Below are positions 12,387 through 24,701 of a stretch of 64,000 nucleotides of DNA, one piece after another. Origin of the DNA: Hepsetus odoe (taxonomy: Eukaryota; Chordata; Actinopteri; Characiformes; Hepsetidae); assembly GCA_017165825.1 (NCBI GenBank), contig CM029381.1, positions 1,859,563 to 1,923,562 on the forward strand, in the 5' to 3' direction. The notes beneath the pieces are model-generated. The model was not told the DNA's origin, did not search any database, and saw only the letters and a list, made by a program, of their open reading frames with translations. Numbering within the stretch: position 1 is the first letter of the stretch; the number at the start of each line of letters is the position of its first letter. The position numbers and the translations under genes were made by a program.

Positions 12387-12432
<46 letters not shown>
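12387..12432. repeat. (AG)n microsatellite upstream of the PAR gene
   Basis: About 46 bp of uninterrupted AG dinucleotides lie 130 bp upstream of the receptor start codon. They may fall in its promoter or 5' UTR. Confidence 0.9.
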
Positions 12433-12434
<2 letters not shown>

Positions 12435-12564
12435 TAAAAAGCACTGCAGACCTCAAACTGATGTAAACCACACAGTTTGTTGAAGCTGACACTGACGTGT
12501 GGGAAGAGGACGTGGGTTTCGCAGAAGGTTTTAGTTAGGAAGGACTGAATGAGAGGTGACGGTC

Positions 12565-14416
12565 ATGGAGAAAACACTCTTCTTTATGACTTTACTGCTG
12601 CTGGAGCTCGCACAAGGTAAAAGGAATTTTTTTTCAAACCCCTCTTGGCGTTGACAGGCAACCTAGTCCTTGTAAATCCTCAGTGACCTTTTTCAAGGGG
12701 CTGTAACATGTAATAAAGCAGTTTATGGGTATCTCTACCTTTTCTTTCTTGTAGTAACTGAATTCCCAATGGTTTTCTTTTTATTGGTAAAAACTGGTCA
12801 TGTAAATTAGTGCTCATAAGGATACAAAACAGCTACATAAGCCTTTCATGAAAACTGACATAAGTCAGTTATTTGCGGGGATGGTGGTGGTCTAGTGGTA
12901 GGGTACTTGTGCCTTTGGATCAAGAGGTCCCAGGTTCAAATCCCACCTCCAGCACTACCACTGAGTCCCTGAGCAAGACCCTTAACCCTGCGTGTCTCCA
13001 GGGGGACTGTCCCTGTAATTAGTACATGGAAATCGCTCTGGATAAGAGCTTCTGCTAAATGCCGTAAATGTAAATTTTTCAAGGCTCATTAACCAACAAT
13101 CGAGGAATGCTTCCTCAAAAAACCTTTATAACAATCTTCAAAGGTTTACGTCAACTGTCCATCCTTTTTTTTCGGAGGTGCTGGCACCCTGGGCAAGTCT
13201 TCAGTCCATCGCAGGTTGTCAGCTTTCATAAAAGGCTTATGCAGATGTCACATCGCCTTATGAACGTGTTCCCCAACATCCTTTAAATATATTAAAAGAA
13301 CAGCTTCAGAACAATGGTGGATTAGAGATGACCCTCTTCTCTTTTGAATTAGGTAATAAAACAAAGACCTACATGTCCAACGGGATGGACACTATCCTCC
13401 CAAGAACCTTCAAAGGTCAAAGCATTCCGGTCCAACTGCCCCCCTTGCCAAACTCCACGGAAACGCTTCCCAAGATCACGGTTGACACAGAGCTGCTGGT
13501 GTCCAATAACTTCACGCTGATGTACCTCAGGGGCCCCCTGAGCACCCAGGCCATTCCTGCTGTTTATGTGGTGGCCATCATCTATGGGATCCCCGCCAAC
13601 CTTGGCATCTTGATGTCGATTGGCGCAAAGGTGCGGAAGGTGCCTTCTGCCATTTTGTACTGCAGCCTTGCCACCTCAGACCTGCTCCTTCTTCTCAGCC
13701 TGACGCTGAAGATACACTACCACTTCATGGGTAACCACTGGATCTTCGGCGAGGTGGCCTGCCGCCTCGTCACTGCCTGTTTCTATGGGAACCTCTACTG
13801 CTCTACGTTCACGCTGACCTGCATAAGTATGAAGCGCTACCTGGCCATTGTGCATCCGTTTCTTTACAGGAGTCTGCCCAAGCGCTCCTGCACCACCTGG
13901 GCTTGCTTAGCTGTTTGGGTAGTGTTCTTTATCACCATGTTGCCAGAACTCCTGGTGCCTCAGACCTACGCAGTCCACGGCCTCGAGATCACCACTTGCC
14001 ATGACGTCCTTCCTGCAAACATAAGAAGCTACGAATTTCTGGAGGTTTATAACCTTGGACTTACTTTTCTAGGCTTCCTCATCCCCCTGGTGGTGACTGC
14101 CGCGTGTTACACCTCCATCGTCTGGCAGCTGAGCCGCTCCCACCACGAATGGGGCCTCTACATCAAGGCCAGCACTCTGGTCTTCTTCATCTTCATCATT
14201 TGCTTCGGACCTAGCAGCTTCCTCCATTTCCTGCACTATGCTCAGCTGTTCTGGAGCAACAGAGACCATTTCTACGCCTACTTCAGCGTTGCCGTGTGTC
14301 TCTGCAGCCTCCACAGCTGCTTGGACCCGTTCCTGTTCTTTCTAATGTCCAGGACTGTAGGCTCCAAGCTCTACATCATGACCCACAAGGGGAAGACACT
14401 CAGCATCTCAACTTAA
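12565..14416 (+). CDS. f2rl2: Protease-activated receptor 3-like GPCR
   Basis: Cell-surface class A receptor switched on by proteolysis. The two coding exons, 12565-12616 and 13353-14416, are joined in phase 1. Exon 1 encodes a signal peptide (MEKTLFFMTLLLLELAQ), the gene layout known for PARs. The 371-aa product has an N-terminal LPR|TFKGQS site (cleavage after Arg35). The exposed TFKGQS resembles the PAR3 tethered ligand TFRGAP. N-glycosylation sites NKT, NST and NFT precede seven membrane segments. Extracellular loop 2 has ITTCHDV, the PAR family hallmark. PAR3-like signatures are CISMKRYLAIVHPF after TM3 and CLDPFLFFLMSRT in TM7. The cytoplasmic tail is short, as in PAR3. Oddities: the DRY position reads KRY, and there is no obvious acidic thrombin-exosite motif after the ligand. 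Another PAR paralogue is less likely. Confidence 0.9.
12877..13075 (+). mobile_element. tRNA-derived SINE, copy C, inside the f2rl2-like intron
   Basis: Same family as 8451-8663, with 'ggtggtctagtggtagg', 'aggttcaaatcccacctcc', 'ctctggataagagcttctgc' and a terminal 'gtaaatgtaaat'. It sits in the single intron of the receptor gene in sense orientation. Confidence 0.8.
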
Positions 14417-17037
14417 TTCTGCCCATATGGACTCGTTCTAATGTCCAGCAGCTGCAACATCTGGCCTTGCCTTGAGCAATCTGTAATTGTAAATTGAGTT
14501 TCAGCACTTAACAGCTGTAAGTTGCACTTGGAAGCTTAAGATTGATACTTGTGTTTGAGGCAAGTAGCCACAGTACTGCAGGCTCAAAGGTTCTTGGCCC
14601 ATTTAATACCACCACAGAACCCAATATGGCCAACACGGACATTGATTTATTTGCCGATACACAAATTGGGGCCCGTCCGGTATCAGAAATTATGAATATT
14701 CCACTATAGCAGGGGTCACCAGATTTACCCCTAGAGGGGCGGCATGGCTGCAGGTTTTTTATTCAATCTGATCAAAGCAGTGGGATCGGATTAGTTGGAT
14801 TACTGTGAAAACCTCCAGCCCTTAAGGGGAAGACTGGTGACCAGACCTTTCCCCATCTTAACACAGTCTGAACTACCGGGGACAAAAGTTCTGGAGTATT
14901 CGGCTCATTTCTCTGTGGTTTGAAGGCCACAGTTCACTCACTTCACAGCCACACCATTCCTGAAGGCTTTAGTCCACCGTCTCGAGCCAAATCTCTCAGC
15001 TCAGATGATGAGGAACATTTACAGAGTGAGATTTCTTGAAACATGGATTAATATATAAAAACAACACTATGAAAGTGTTGGTAAAAACTGTGAATACAGG
15101 GCTGGAAAGTTGCACAGGCTGGATCTGGGAACAGCTTTATGTGGAGTTAAGCTTTTGTGAGCTTATCAGGAGTTTGGCTCCAAACTGGTGAGCAGAGCCA
15201 GCAGCCATTGTACACAGCAAACAAATCATGAGCTCTGAATGGTCAGGACTGAAAAGGGCGCAGTGTGCAGCGTGGACGGTGATGTATGTGCGTGTGTGTG
15301 TGTGTGTGTGTGTGTTTGTGTATGTGTGTACTGATGAAGAACTGGGGGCACAGAGAAGGTGAAAGAAAAAAGGACAAAGCTACCCTTGTTGATCAAGAGG
15401 GACATTAAGAGGGACACTGCGTGCATTAAGATCCTGAGAAGTTGTAAATGTCTGGAAGCTCTTTATATGTAATACATTCATTAAAGCAAACAGCAAAGCC
15501 AGTGTCTCAGAGAATCACTGAATCACATGTTTACCTCATGGCAACTACTGGTTTGGTGGTCAATACCTCACTAATCCAATCACCCGGTCATTGGACTCCT
15601 GAGTCCTGTCACTCCTCATTCCAGCCCTTGCCTCCCTCCGTCACCTTCGTGCTGATCTCTAAAAAAAGGGTTAAAAAGAGAGATTTAGAGCTGCCATGTC
15701 AAGCAGACAGCACACTCTGTTGGCCAAAACAAGCACAACGTGAGACGTCTTTCTTTGTTTAATCCACAGTTAAAAATGTGGACGTCTAACAGCTCCAGCC
15801 AGGGACCATTCACCAAAACAAAACGGGATTCCAATGACCAAAATCAGGAACTGGCCTTTTAATCCCAAATTCTTTAAACTGATAAATTAGTGGAGAGGGA
15901 GGACCACACTACCCACCCAGAGAGAGAGAGAGAGGACAGTTCTACTGAGTGATGGGGGAGAGGGAGGACTGCCCTACCCACCCAGAGAGAGAGAGAGAGA
16001 GAGGACAGTTATACTGAGTGATGGGGGAGAGGGAGGACCACACTACCCACCCAGAGAGAGAGAGGACAGTTATACTGAGGGATGGGGGAGAGGGAGGATC
16101 ACACTACCCACCCAGAGAGAGAGAGGAACTGAAACTGCAATACAAATGAGAAATATTTGTATTTTTTTTTAATTTGTATTTTTATATATTATAAAATCTT
16201 GATCGCGCTCTCTCTCTTTCTCCCTCAGGGATTACTTTAATACAAATAAAGCTTTCTATAGGTCAGTGGCATATCTAGAACAGCTCTACAGTAAGTGATG
16301 TGTCTAGAACATCACATATCATTGTTAGTATTAGTTTTAAGATTTACCTCAGTACCTGAAGGAGAGAAAATGACAGGATTCACAGGTTTGTATTATTATT
16401 ATTATTTTTTTTTTGGTTCTTAAACATTTGTAGAAAAACTCTGAAGTTCCTCCAAACCTAAAATAAATCAATCAATCAATGAGTAAAACAAATGCTACTT
16501 TAAGTAATGGATATAATATATGTATACTTTATAACCACTTGGTCTATGACATTAGAAATAAAAACAAAAAAAATACATTTAATAACATTTATAGAGTGCA
16601 TAATGTACTCTAAGAAAGAAAAATTTTATCTTTCAAATAAAAGTCCTATTGATTGTTCACTTATTATATAGATTATTATTATATAGCAGTAGAATATAGA
16701 ATTAATAATATATTAAAAATATATTGGAAATATAATGTATTAAAATCTCCCCCCAAAACGGTTTTTTTCCCCCCGAAATCTTGCTGTCAGACGGGACTTT
16801 TATTGTGGAATTCGTGGCCTCAGCTGAGCTGCGTTTTGGTGGCCATGTGCTCTACATGAGGAGAGAAAAAAGGTCGAAAATGTGGGAATTCCTTTTAAGA
16901 TGAGCTTTTTGTGAACTTTGTTGAGTTCTGAATTGAGAGTTGGTTTGAGGAACACATTTAAAAGCCCGGAGTGAAGACTTAGGGGACATGCCCGGGCTTG
17001 TCCGGGATTTCTGACGGTTCTCCAGGCGGTGCTCCAG
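14417..17037. other. Intergenic stretch between the PAR gene and taf1c
   Basis: Holds the receptor 3' UTR (length unknown; I see no convincing nearby AATAAA), a GT run at ~15293-15316, the GA-rich tandem repeat at 15891-16130, AT-rich DNA, and the taf1c promoter and 5' UTR next to 17037. No further gene is visible. Confidence 0.55.
15891..16130. repeat. ~60-66 bp GA-rich tandem repeat, four copies
   Basis: The unit is roughly 'tgggggagagggaggaccac' then 'actacccacccagagagaga' then 'gaggacagttatactgag'. Copies differ mainly in the number of internal GA dinucleotides, so this is a minisatellite with a microsatellite core. Confidence 0.85.
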
Positions 17038-20000
17038 ATGGACAACTCGTTCCCGGATCAGCTTTTTCCGCAGTTCTACCAGAACGGTCCGCCGGAAGCG
17101 GTATGGCACAACAACTGCGGCGGCTGGGGATCATACGGGCGGATTCTGCGGCGGATTAGACCCTCGGTTCGGGTAAACGAGAAAAAGGAGCCCCGAACCT
17201 CTGCGCGACACGTGGGGGGGACTTTTATCTTCAGCTCAGACTTCACTCACTGTTTATTATTCCAACCTGCTTATTCTAATTAAATTTAATTCTGCTTAAA
17301 TCGATCCATTCTAAAAGAAAAGCAAAGAAGAAACTTCAATTACTCGCAAATTAATACATCTTATTTATTGGAATAATATTTTACATCAAATTAAAATTAA
17401 TGACCTTAAAGTGTGAATGTCTTAAGTAATTGAAGGTTTATTTTATTTATTTATTTTTTTTTACATCTGTTAACATTTTGGTTTATTATTTAACATGTTG
17501 ATTTTTGGGGTCGCCTTGCATTTATTTTCACTTTTATTGAACTTTTAATTTGTCTTTAACAGGATTAAAGTCCTTTTTTGTCCTCCTTTGAACCTATTTT
17601 ACTTAAATGGATCCATTGTTTAAAAAAAAATCTAAAAATGTATTTATATTTTAACAAATTATTTTAAAAATAATAAGAAAAATAGCGTGCAGTGTGATTG
17701 AAAACAATAGTTTTTTAGACCTACAAACATGCTCTGGTTGAGGGCAGGTTGTTTTGATGGATTTGGCTTCGTAATCATCATGCATTTATTAAACTTTTAA
17801 TTTGAAATCTTTTTAAGCATTATAGTGACATTCTACTTAAATTGACCCATTCTGTAAAAAAAAAAAAAAAAGAATTAAACTGAAATTATACAAGTAAAAA
17901 TGACAATTGAACAATATTTGCAAAATTTACCTTTTAAAAGTGCCCTGTTTTCTTAATGTCATTTAAATCTTAATAATGTCATTTAAAATTATATTATACT
18001 CAGCTTAAAACAAAATAAGACCTGAATCACTTCCTCCATCATGAACAGGTTTAGTTTTAGTCCAAGATCTTCTCCAATCTTTTGGTAAAGCAAGCTCTCG
18101 GGCGTCAGACTGTGCCTTCATGTCCGTGAGGGACCTTCAGACTTTCGGTTCCGTCCACCACCATCTCACGTTGTCCTGTGTCTCTCAGGGTGTCCTGTCG
18201 GATCAGGTGCCGTTGGAGTTCCAGTCCCAACATGAGGTGGAGGGAGAGATGTGGATCCCTGTTGAGCCAGCGGTGATGCCACTTCTGCCCCCAAACGATG
18301 GTAAAGATAAAGCTGAAACATGTTCGGAGACTACTTTTTGCTTCTTTATTTTAAGATTAATCCCCAAAGCTTAGATGAAAATTGAGTCTTTTCTGTCAAA
18401 ACTAACGAAGCCTATGTGTTTTAAAATTTTTTTTTTTTACTCTTACTTTTAAAAAAAATTGTTATTTTTATTTTTTTTCTCCAAGCTGGCAAAATCCACT
18501 CAGGCAGGGCTTACGACCCGAAGGATTTCCCAGAGCATGTAAGTTCACTTTTATGTGGCTTCTTTATTTATTGCAACAGTTGCCCGCTGTGGCTGAAGGG
18601 GAAAAAAATCATATCGCGTTCAAATTAAACCAGTATTTCAATCGACTGCCACATTTTCTTGCAGCTTTTTTTTAGCCCAGATTCTTATTTTTAACCCCCC
18701 CCCCTCCTCCAAAAGTAAATTTTTAACCGCATAAAATCTTTTGAATTGAATGTTTTGAAAAGTGTTAAGCCCACCCCCTTTTATCCATCCAGATTAAGAT
18801 TTTGATGCAAACAAAGACGTATCATTCAGCCCTGGTGTTTTCCACCTGAGGGGGGACGTCCTGGACCGTTTCTGTGAAGGGGGCGTGATGGAGAGAAGGT
18901 GCTTTAAAGAACTGCTTTCAATTTTCCTCTTTTAGATGCAGCATTTCTACGTGCATCACTGCATGGATTCTTTCTCCACGATGGGCCAACTCCTTGAAGA
19001 GCACTTCCACTTTAGTACGAAGTATCGTAAGGTGTGTGTTCGTGTCTCTCAGTCTTGTTGCGTTAGTCTGTTTGGGGGAGTTTTAAATTTTTTTAACGTG
19101 TCCTTTATCCTGTCCTGCAGGACTGCGTTGCCATGGGCAGGTTGAAGAGATTTTTAGCCGCTCTGAATTATAAGAAGTAAGCCATCCTCCACAGCCCCAG
19201 AATGCACTCTGGTCCTCGCCAAGTCGTAAAACCTGCCGTCTCCCTTTTGCAGATGCGAGCTGGCTTACGCTTCGGGGCGGGCAAACCGATACAGTCACCT
19301 GCTGAAGGACGTTTTGGGCGACGTCCCGGCCTCTCTCCTGGCCGAGCTCCTCCACGAGGAACTGACTGTCCAGAGGGACCTGGAGAACTTCCAGCCCGCC
19401 ACTACAGGGGGCGCTCTCTGCCACTTCCCCTTCCTGGAGTCGGCTGGCCAAGGAGAAGGCTGTCTGATTTATCCCAGTGGAAAGTTCCTCAGCACACTCA
19501 GTATCCTTCCCTTCATGGTCCACAAGCGCCACCTTCTGCTTCTACCTTCTCCAAAGCTTGGATACGTGGGGTCCGATAGATTTTACTCCACTTGATGGAT
19601 TATTTTTTTTTTTTTTTTGTCCCCCCTTCACATCCAGTCACGTGTCCAGTAATCCACTAAACATGCGCTTAAAAAGGGATCTAATCATTTCTATTTTGAT
19701 GCACGGTTTCTGATCTGATCCCAGAATGATCAATAACGCGGCTTCGTCCCATTTCACAGGGTTGCCCACTGAGCATGTGATGCAAAATGAATCGAAAATT
19801 AAAGTAAATCCCATACGAAAGAGAAATGCCACAGAAATGAAGCAATGAATGCAAGATCACCATGACAGTGTTTAGTCTGTGTAACGCTGCGATTGAATTC
19901 CGATTTTAGAAGTATAAAATCAGCTACGTTTTAAAGATGCACTGCGGAATATGCATTTTTGACATTTTATTCATTTAGATGCCTCCGGTCAAACAAAAAG

Positions 20001-20897
20001 CTACGAGTAGAACCGATTGTCCAGCAGGTGTGTTCGTGAAGAGTCGCGTCGTGTTCTCGGTTCTTAACTGTAGTTCCCCAGACTTCCACCCGATGGTGTT
20101 GGAGTACGACGAGGACCGATCGCCCCGAGTGGAGATGAGAAGAAAGCCTCTGATCTTCACCCTGAAGGGGCCGATCAGACAGATCAGCGTGGCCGACGTG
20201 GATGAAGGTGAGCCCACAGGACCGTCCAGGAGAGGCACTGCTGGAAGTCAGGAAATCAGCCAGTATGTTTTCTTGAGTGTTCGCTGTGCTGTTTAAACGT
20301 ACGCAGCGGGCGCCTCTTTGATTTTACACAAGAGTCGCTTTAATGTTTCTGGAAAGAGCAGAAGCCGTCTGATGTTTGAGACAAGTGTCTTTGGGGGGGG
20401 ATGAGACAGATTACCCGTGTGGACCAGAGGAGGAAGAGTCCCGGTTCCTCCTGAGGTTCTTCCTCCAGTTTTATGGAGTTTATCGCCCACTTGGGGTTCT
20501 GCTTCTTTAAAGCTGCTCTGTGAGGACAGTTGTAAAAAGGGATACAGAAATAAAACTGATTGGGCTAATTGTGTGTGTGTGTGTGATTAGTTCACGTAGG
20601 GGTGCGTTCGGATTATTTCTGTGGTTCGTGGGACATAAAACATGGGAAGCGCCCACGACCTTTGGAGGTGGTCCAGCTGAAGGAGCGCTGCTGTTGCCTA
20701 AACGTCAGGTGAGCCCTTTCCCGTGTGTGTGTGTGCGTGTGTGTGTGTGTGGTCTCGAACATATTTTGCAGCCTCATACTCTGAAGTCTAAAGCAAATTT
20801 GTTTTTTTTCTGTAGTCCTCATGTTCGTGGAGAACTGGTCGTGACCAGCGAAAGTGGTGCAGCGTATCACTGGATTGTGGGAAATGGGTGAGTGATT

Positions 20898-20932
<35 letters not shown>

Positions 20933-23900
20933 CACTGTGTTTTAGCACTGTGTGTGCTGTTGGGAACACCATGCATGAGCTCACGATGTAACAGTAAATC
21001 ATGTTCAGAGTTCAGAACGAGCTTTTGGTTTGTATTGTTCAGCAGAACGGCGTGAGATAAAGGTGCGTTTGGCTGAAAGAGAGGAAGGGAGGAACGTTCT
21101 CATCAGTGAGCTCGTCTCTTGTTTTAGGCTACTGAAGTTTCGGGAAGAGCAGGAGAACCTCTACTTCAGAACCAGCTCAGCGTGGAGGTGGTGCGAGTTC
21201 TCTGCCCATCCGAGAGTGACGGTCTATGCTGACAGGACAGGGGCGGAGCTGACGGACATGAGGGTACCACACCCACTGTGGACATTTTGGATGCTTTGCT
21301 AAGCACAAAGAGCCAAAAAAAAAAAGTTATTCAGTATCCACTAAGATATTATTTTTAGTATTTACTGAAAATTCTTCAGCACTATTAGAATTTATTTAGT
21401 GGCCAATCGTTGTTTTTGAATCCAGCCAGTCTCAAGCCTTTTAATGAAGCTGATTGGCCGAGATTTCTTTCTTTTTTTTTTTTTTTTTTTTAAGGACTTT
21501 GCTAAACTCCTGCAGGCTGAATGAGGAGATATGTGGTAATGCACCAGATAGTGAACAAAATGTACGTTTTAACGCGATTCAGCCCTTTTTTATTTCCAGA
21601 AACGGGAGGAAACGGACCCTTTATTATACTCCAGTCACTTCGTAGTGATTAGAGCAGAGAAATCCTAATATTGGCTTTATCTCCGGTTCGTGGTGCCGAC
21701 AGGGAGACGGATTCCTGCTTTCATGCAAATGATCAACTACTGACGGCGGCTTTTCTGTCCACAGACCCGCAACTGTTGTCACACGCTCTTCCGGATCGGG
21801 AAGACGTCCGACTGCAGAAGCGGGGAGAGGGTGTTTTTAGCCAAATATCTGGACCAGGGCCACCCTTACCACCACCTCATCACTACACAGGTGAGCAGCC
21901 CCCCGATTTACACGCAGTGCGTCTGTCCATTTGTGAGAAATTCGTTCTGGCCTGTTCATAGTTGTTTTTGCTGCTCCGGAAGGGAAATGTAGTAACCTTT
22001 GACGAGTCCTCCTCCATTATTTTGGTGAAAATCAATGCAGACTAGCTATAAACCACATTCCTCAACACATTCTTTGCATTGTTCCTGTAGGGATGGAATA
22101 TTTTGTCCATGTGGCTCTAAAAACGTTACTGCGTTTCCTTTTATTCGTTGAATCGACGCCTGCTTCTCTTTTCTGTCCTTTCTCACAAGGTCTTTAAATG
22201 TGGAATTATCAACCATCTCGCTCTTTCAGTTCTCAGCGTACGTCCTGGACGAGCGAATGCCCTGTGTTCCCGCGCTGAAGTGGGACCACTTGATGGACTC
22301 CCCTCCGTGTTTTGCTCAAGTTCTGCCGGCGCTGGGCTCGAGCACCACTTCCAAAATCCTGCTAGGAGCACAGAGGAAGCAGGAGACGGTGCTGCTGCAG
22401 TATTCAGGTCAGGGACGACACTGAGGAAATCCATCTGTCACACTGAACAAGAACCACCAGAGCACATTCACTGCTTTTCTAAGTCAACAGTGCAGAACCC
22501 ACTGTTGGTTTTGGGATTTCACTGTGTGTGTGTGTGTGTGTGTGTGTTAAAGGGGGCCGCAGAGAGCCATGTATGTCCTGTGGCCCAGTTCAGAAGCTCT
22601 ACAGTCCGTGTGAGAGCCTGAAGATTCGGCAGCTCCCACACAGGCAGCACAAAGCAGAGGAGAGACTGGCAGTTCCTGCTGCAGGTTAATGTTCTTCATG
22701 TGCCCTTGAAGGAACGCTTGGCATGATTTTAGTCCCTTTTTTTTTCTGCCCTTGAACTGGACAGAGAGGCACTGTGGAGGCAAGTCAGAGAAAATGCCTG
22801 GCCCTCGTGATATTCAGTGCATCGTGAAATAAAATCTCAGATTTAAAGGGATTTATTTATTTATTTATTTATTTATTTTGGGAAAAGAACCACAGTAGAA
22901 GCAGCAGCAAGTGCACAGGCAGCTGGAAGAGATGAGAGCGTGACTGTGTGAAGCGGAACGGAAGAGAATGAGGACGTCCCGCTGTTAGTTTAATTCCACT
23001 AATTAATGTTAATTGCAATGAATAAACTTGGTCTCCCTGCTTTGGTTTGGTCCTGTTTGATCAGATTTGTTCTCAGATTCCTGATAGGATAGAGAAGTTT
23101 TTTAATAATATTATAATGATTTATTTTACAGGCCTGACGGTGACCCAGCGCGATGGTGTCCTGTCTGTGTTCCAGCTCACGGAAGCTGGAGACCTGTTCT
23201 GTCAGATGCTTAAATTACATTCGCACCCGGACCCGTCTCAGCAGTCCCACAGCGTGGATGTAGCAGCCCTGGTCTCGCAGTATGAAGAGGGACCGACTGT
23301 TCAGAATGAGGTCCGGGGGCCCGGGATGTGTGAGTCTTCAGATAGCGAATTTGCAGAAGATCTGCGAAGTCCAGGAACGGACCAACCGGATGCCGAAGAG
23401 ACCGGCCAAGAAGCTGTTCCAGTTCCAGAGCTGTTCATCTCTTCTTCCCCCCTGAACCGGGATCGTCCGGTGAGGCCGGCAAGCCCCCAAAAGACCAGCA
23501 GGGAGTTTACGGTAATCTGGAAAGAGTGGCTGGACGCTCTTTTGAAGCCGACCGGAAAGAAGCGCTGCTCCCAACACAGGTACATCAGGACCAGCGAGTT
23601 GATACGGCTCCGTCACGCAGACCTGCTCGTGAAGGACAGGTTCCTGAGCTTGAGGAGAGACTTCGCCGAGGCCCGGGACAGCGGGAAGCTGCTTCTCCAT
23701 GGAGGAACTAACCTACCTTCTTTGGAGGTCACCCCGGTCCCGAATGAAGTGGATCCCTCGGACTGGCCGGACGAACTGAGCCAGAGGATGAGCGCCTCTT
23801 GGGGAGACGGCTGGAGGAACTGGTGGGAAGAGAAGCTCGGCCTGAACCGGGACACCAAGATCAGCGCGCTGCGGAAGAGGCGCAGGAAGGAGAAGCAAGC

Positions 23901-24495
23901 CAGAGCGCGAAACCGCATGCAGCTTTCCGGAAGCTTCACCGCCTCCATCAGCTACACAGACGATCTTTCCGGATGGTCCTCGAGCATGAGTCAGTTTCTG
24001 GGCTCAGACTCGGAGAGCTTCGGCAAGTCTCAGAGCCTGGTGGAGGACGGTGTGGCGATGGACCCCGAGGTGTTTCCAAACAGCCCAGCCGTTCAGGGGA
24101 CCTCCAGCAGTGCGACCACCTCCTGGCCCCCACCAGCGTTTGACTCTGAAGTTGAAGTTAGACCTTCAAGAAGTTCTCCAAGTAGAACAGAAGCAACGGA
24201 GCAGGACCGGCCCGTTTCTCAGTCTCAGGATCAGGCGTCTGAGGTTGAGCCTGCCGCCGTGTCTCTGAAGACATCCCTGTCCAGTCAGCAGGATTCGAGG
24301 CAGCGACAGCAGCAGGACTACCTCAGCTCTCTCTTCGGCTCTCAGGAACCTTCACAGTTGGATGACAGCGCCCCGTCTGTTTGCACGGGAGCCACCAGGT
24401 CGCAGCTCAGCAGTTTATCGTTCCCATTGCACCGCCCGTCCCAGCAGAGGACGTCCTCCCAGCCTCAGAGGAAGAAATCCAGAATGGGCTTCTGA
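17038..24495 (+). CDS. taf1c: TATA box-binding protein-associated factor, RNA polymerase I, subunit C (TAF1C)
   Basis: Subunit of nucleolar selectivity factor SL1/TIF-IB, which places RNA polymerase I on rDNA promoters. Fourteen coding exons: 17038-17172, 18189-18300, 18486-18538, 18936-19031, 19121-19176, 19253-19500, 20082-20207, 20591-20708, 20816-20887, 21128-21263, 21765-21890, 22230-22407, 22553-22684 and 23132-24495. Phases all match and total 2952 nt (983 aa; human is about 870). Diagnostic segments are LLAELLHEELTVQRDLENF, YPSGKFLSTL, VRSDYFCGSWDI, SSAWRWCEFSAHPRVTVYAD, YVLDERMPCVPALKW and the C-terminal end SSQPQRKKSRMGF, which closely matches the TAF1C terminus. The middle carries WD-like propeller segments; the last exon is long, Ser/Gln-rich and basic, with an RKRRRKEKQARARNR cluster near its middle that could act as a nuclear or nucleolar signal. 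The ATG at 17038 was chosen because MDNSFPDQLFPQF resembles the family N-terminus. Confidence 0.95.
18040..18135 (+). repeat. Dispersed repeat copy 1 (taf1c intron 1)
   Basis: Contains 'catgaacaggtttagtttta' and 'ccaagatcttctccaatctt', which are clearly related to 38284-38375. An uncharacterised interspersed repeat; the family is not recognised. Confidence 0.5.
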
Positions 24496-24637
24496 AAGGG
24501 TGAGTGTTTGATCTCGTGTTTTTCTCTGCTGGGTGGCCATCTTTCTGACACAAGCTTTCTGGTCTGCAGCTGGATGTTGTGGTCAGACCACACCTTGTGA
24601 TCGGAAGGGCTGTTACTAAAGAGTATTTTGATCTTCA

Positions 24638-24643
24638 ATTAAA
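24638..24643 (+). terminator. taf1c: Putative polyadenylation signal ATTAAA of taf1c
   Basis: Variant hexamer about 140 bp after the taf1c stop. A 33-base T run follows at 24665-24697. No AATAAA lies closer. Confidence 0.45.
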
Positions 24644-24661
24644 GTCAGTTCATTTCATAAG

Positions 24662-24664
<3 letters not shown>

Positions 24665-24697
<33 letters not shown>
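24665..24697. repeat. Poly(T) tract
   Basis: About 33 consecutive T just beyond the presumed taf1c 3' end. It could be the A-tail of a minus-strand retro-insertion, but no element body is recognised next to it. Confidence 0.7.

Positions 24698-24701
<4 letters not shown>

Larger units (their letters stand above)
6419..12564. other. Intergenic stretch, no gene seen
   Basis: About 6.1 kb between the wdr38 start codon and the f2rl2-like signal exon. Its wdr38-proximal end should contain that gene's promoter and 5' UTR, but I see no clear TATA or GC box. The rest is made of SINE copies, GT microsatellites, a 69-bp tandem repeat, two degenerate AT-rich tandem regions and a GA repeat. No open frame has protein-family features or splice structure. 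Confidence 0.6.

Noticed and set aside
14069..14314. Minus-strand open frame opposite the receptor gene
   Set aside because: Shadow of the PAR coding exon; acidic low-complexity peptide with no family features.
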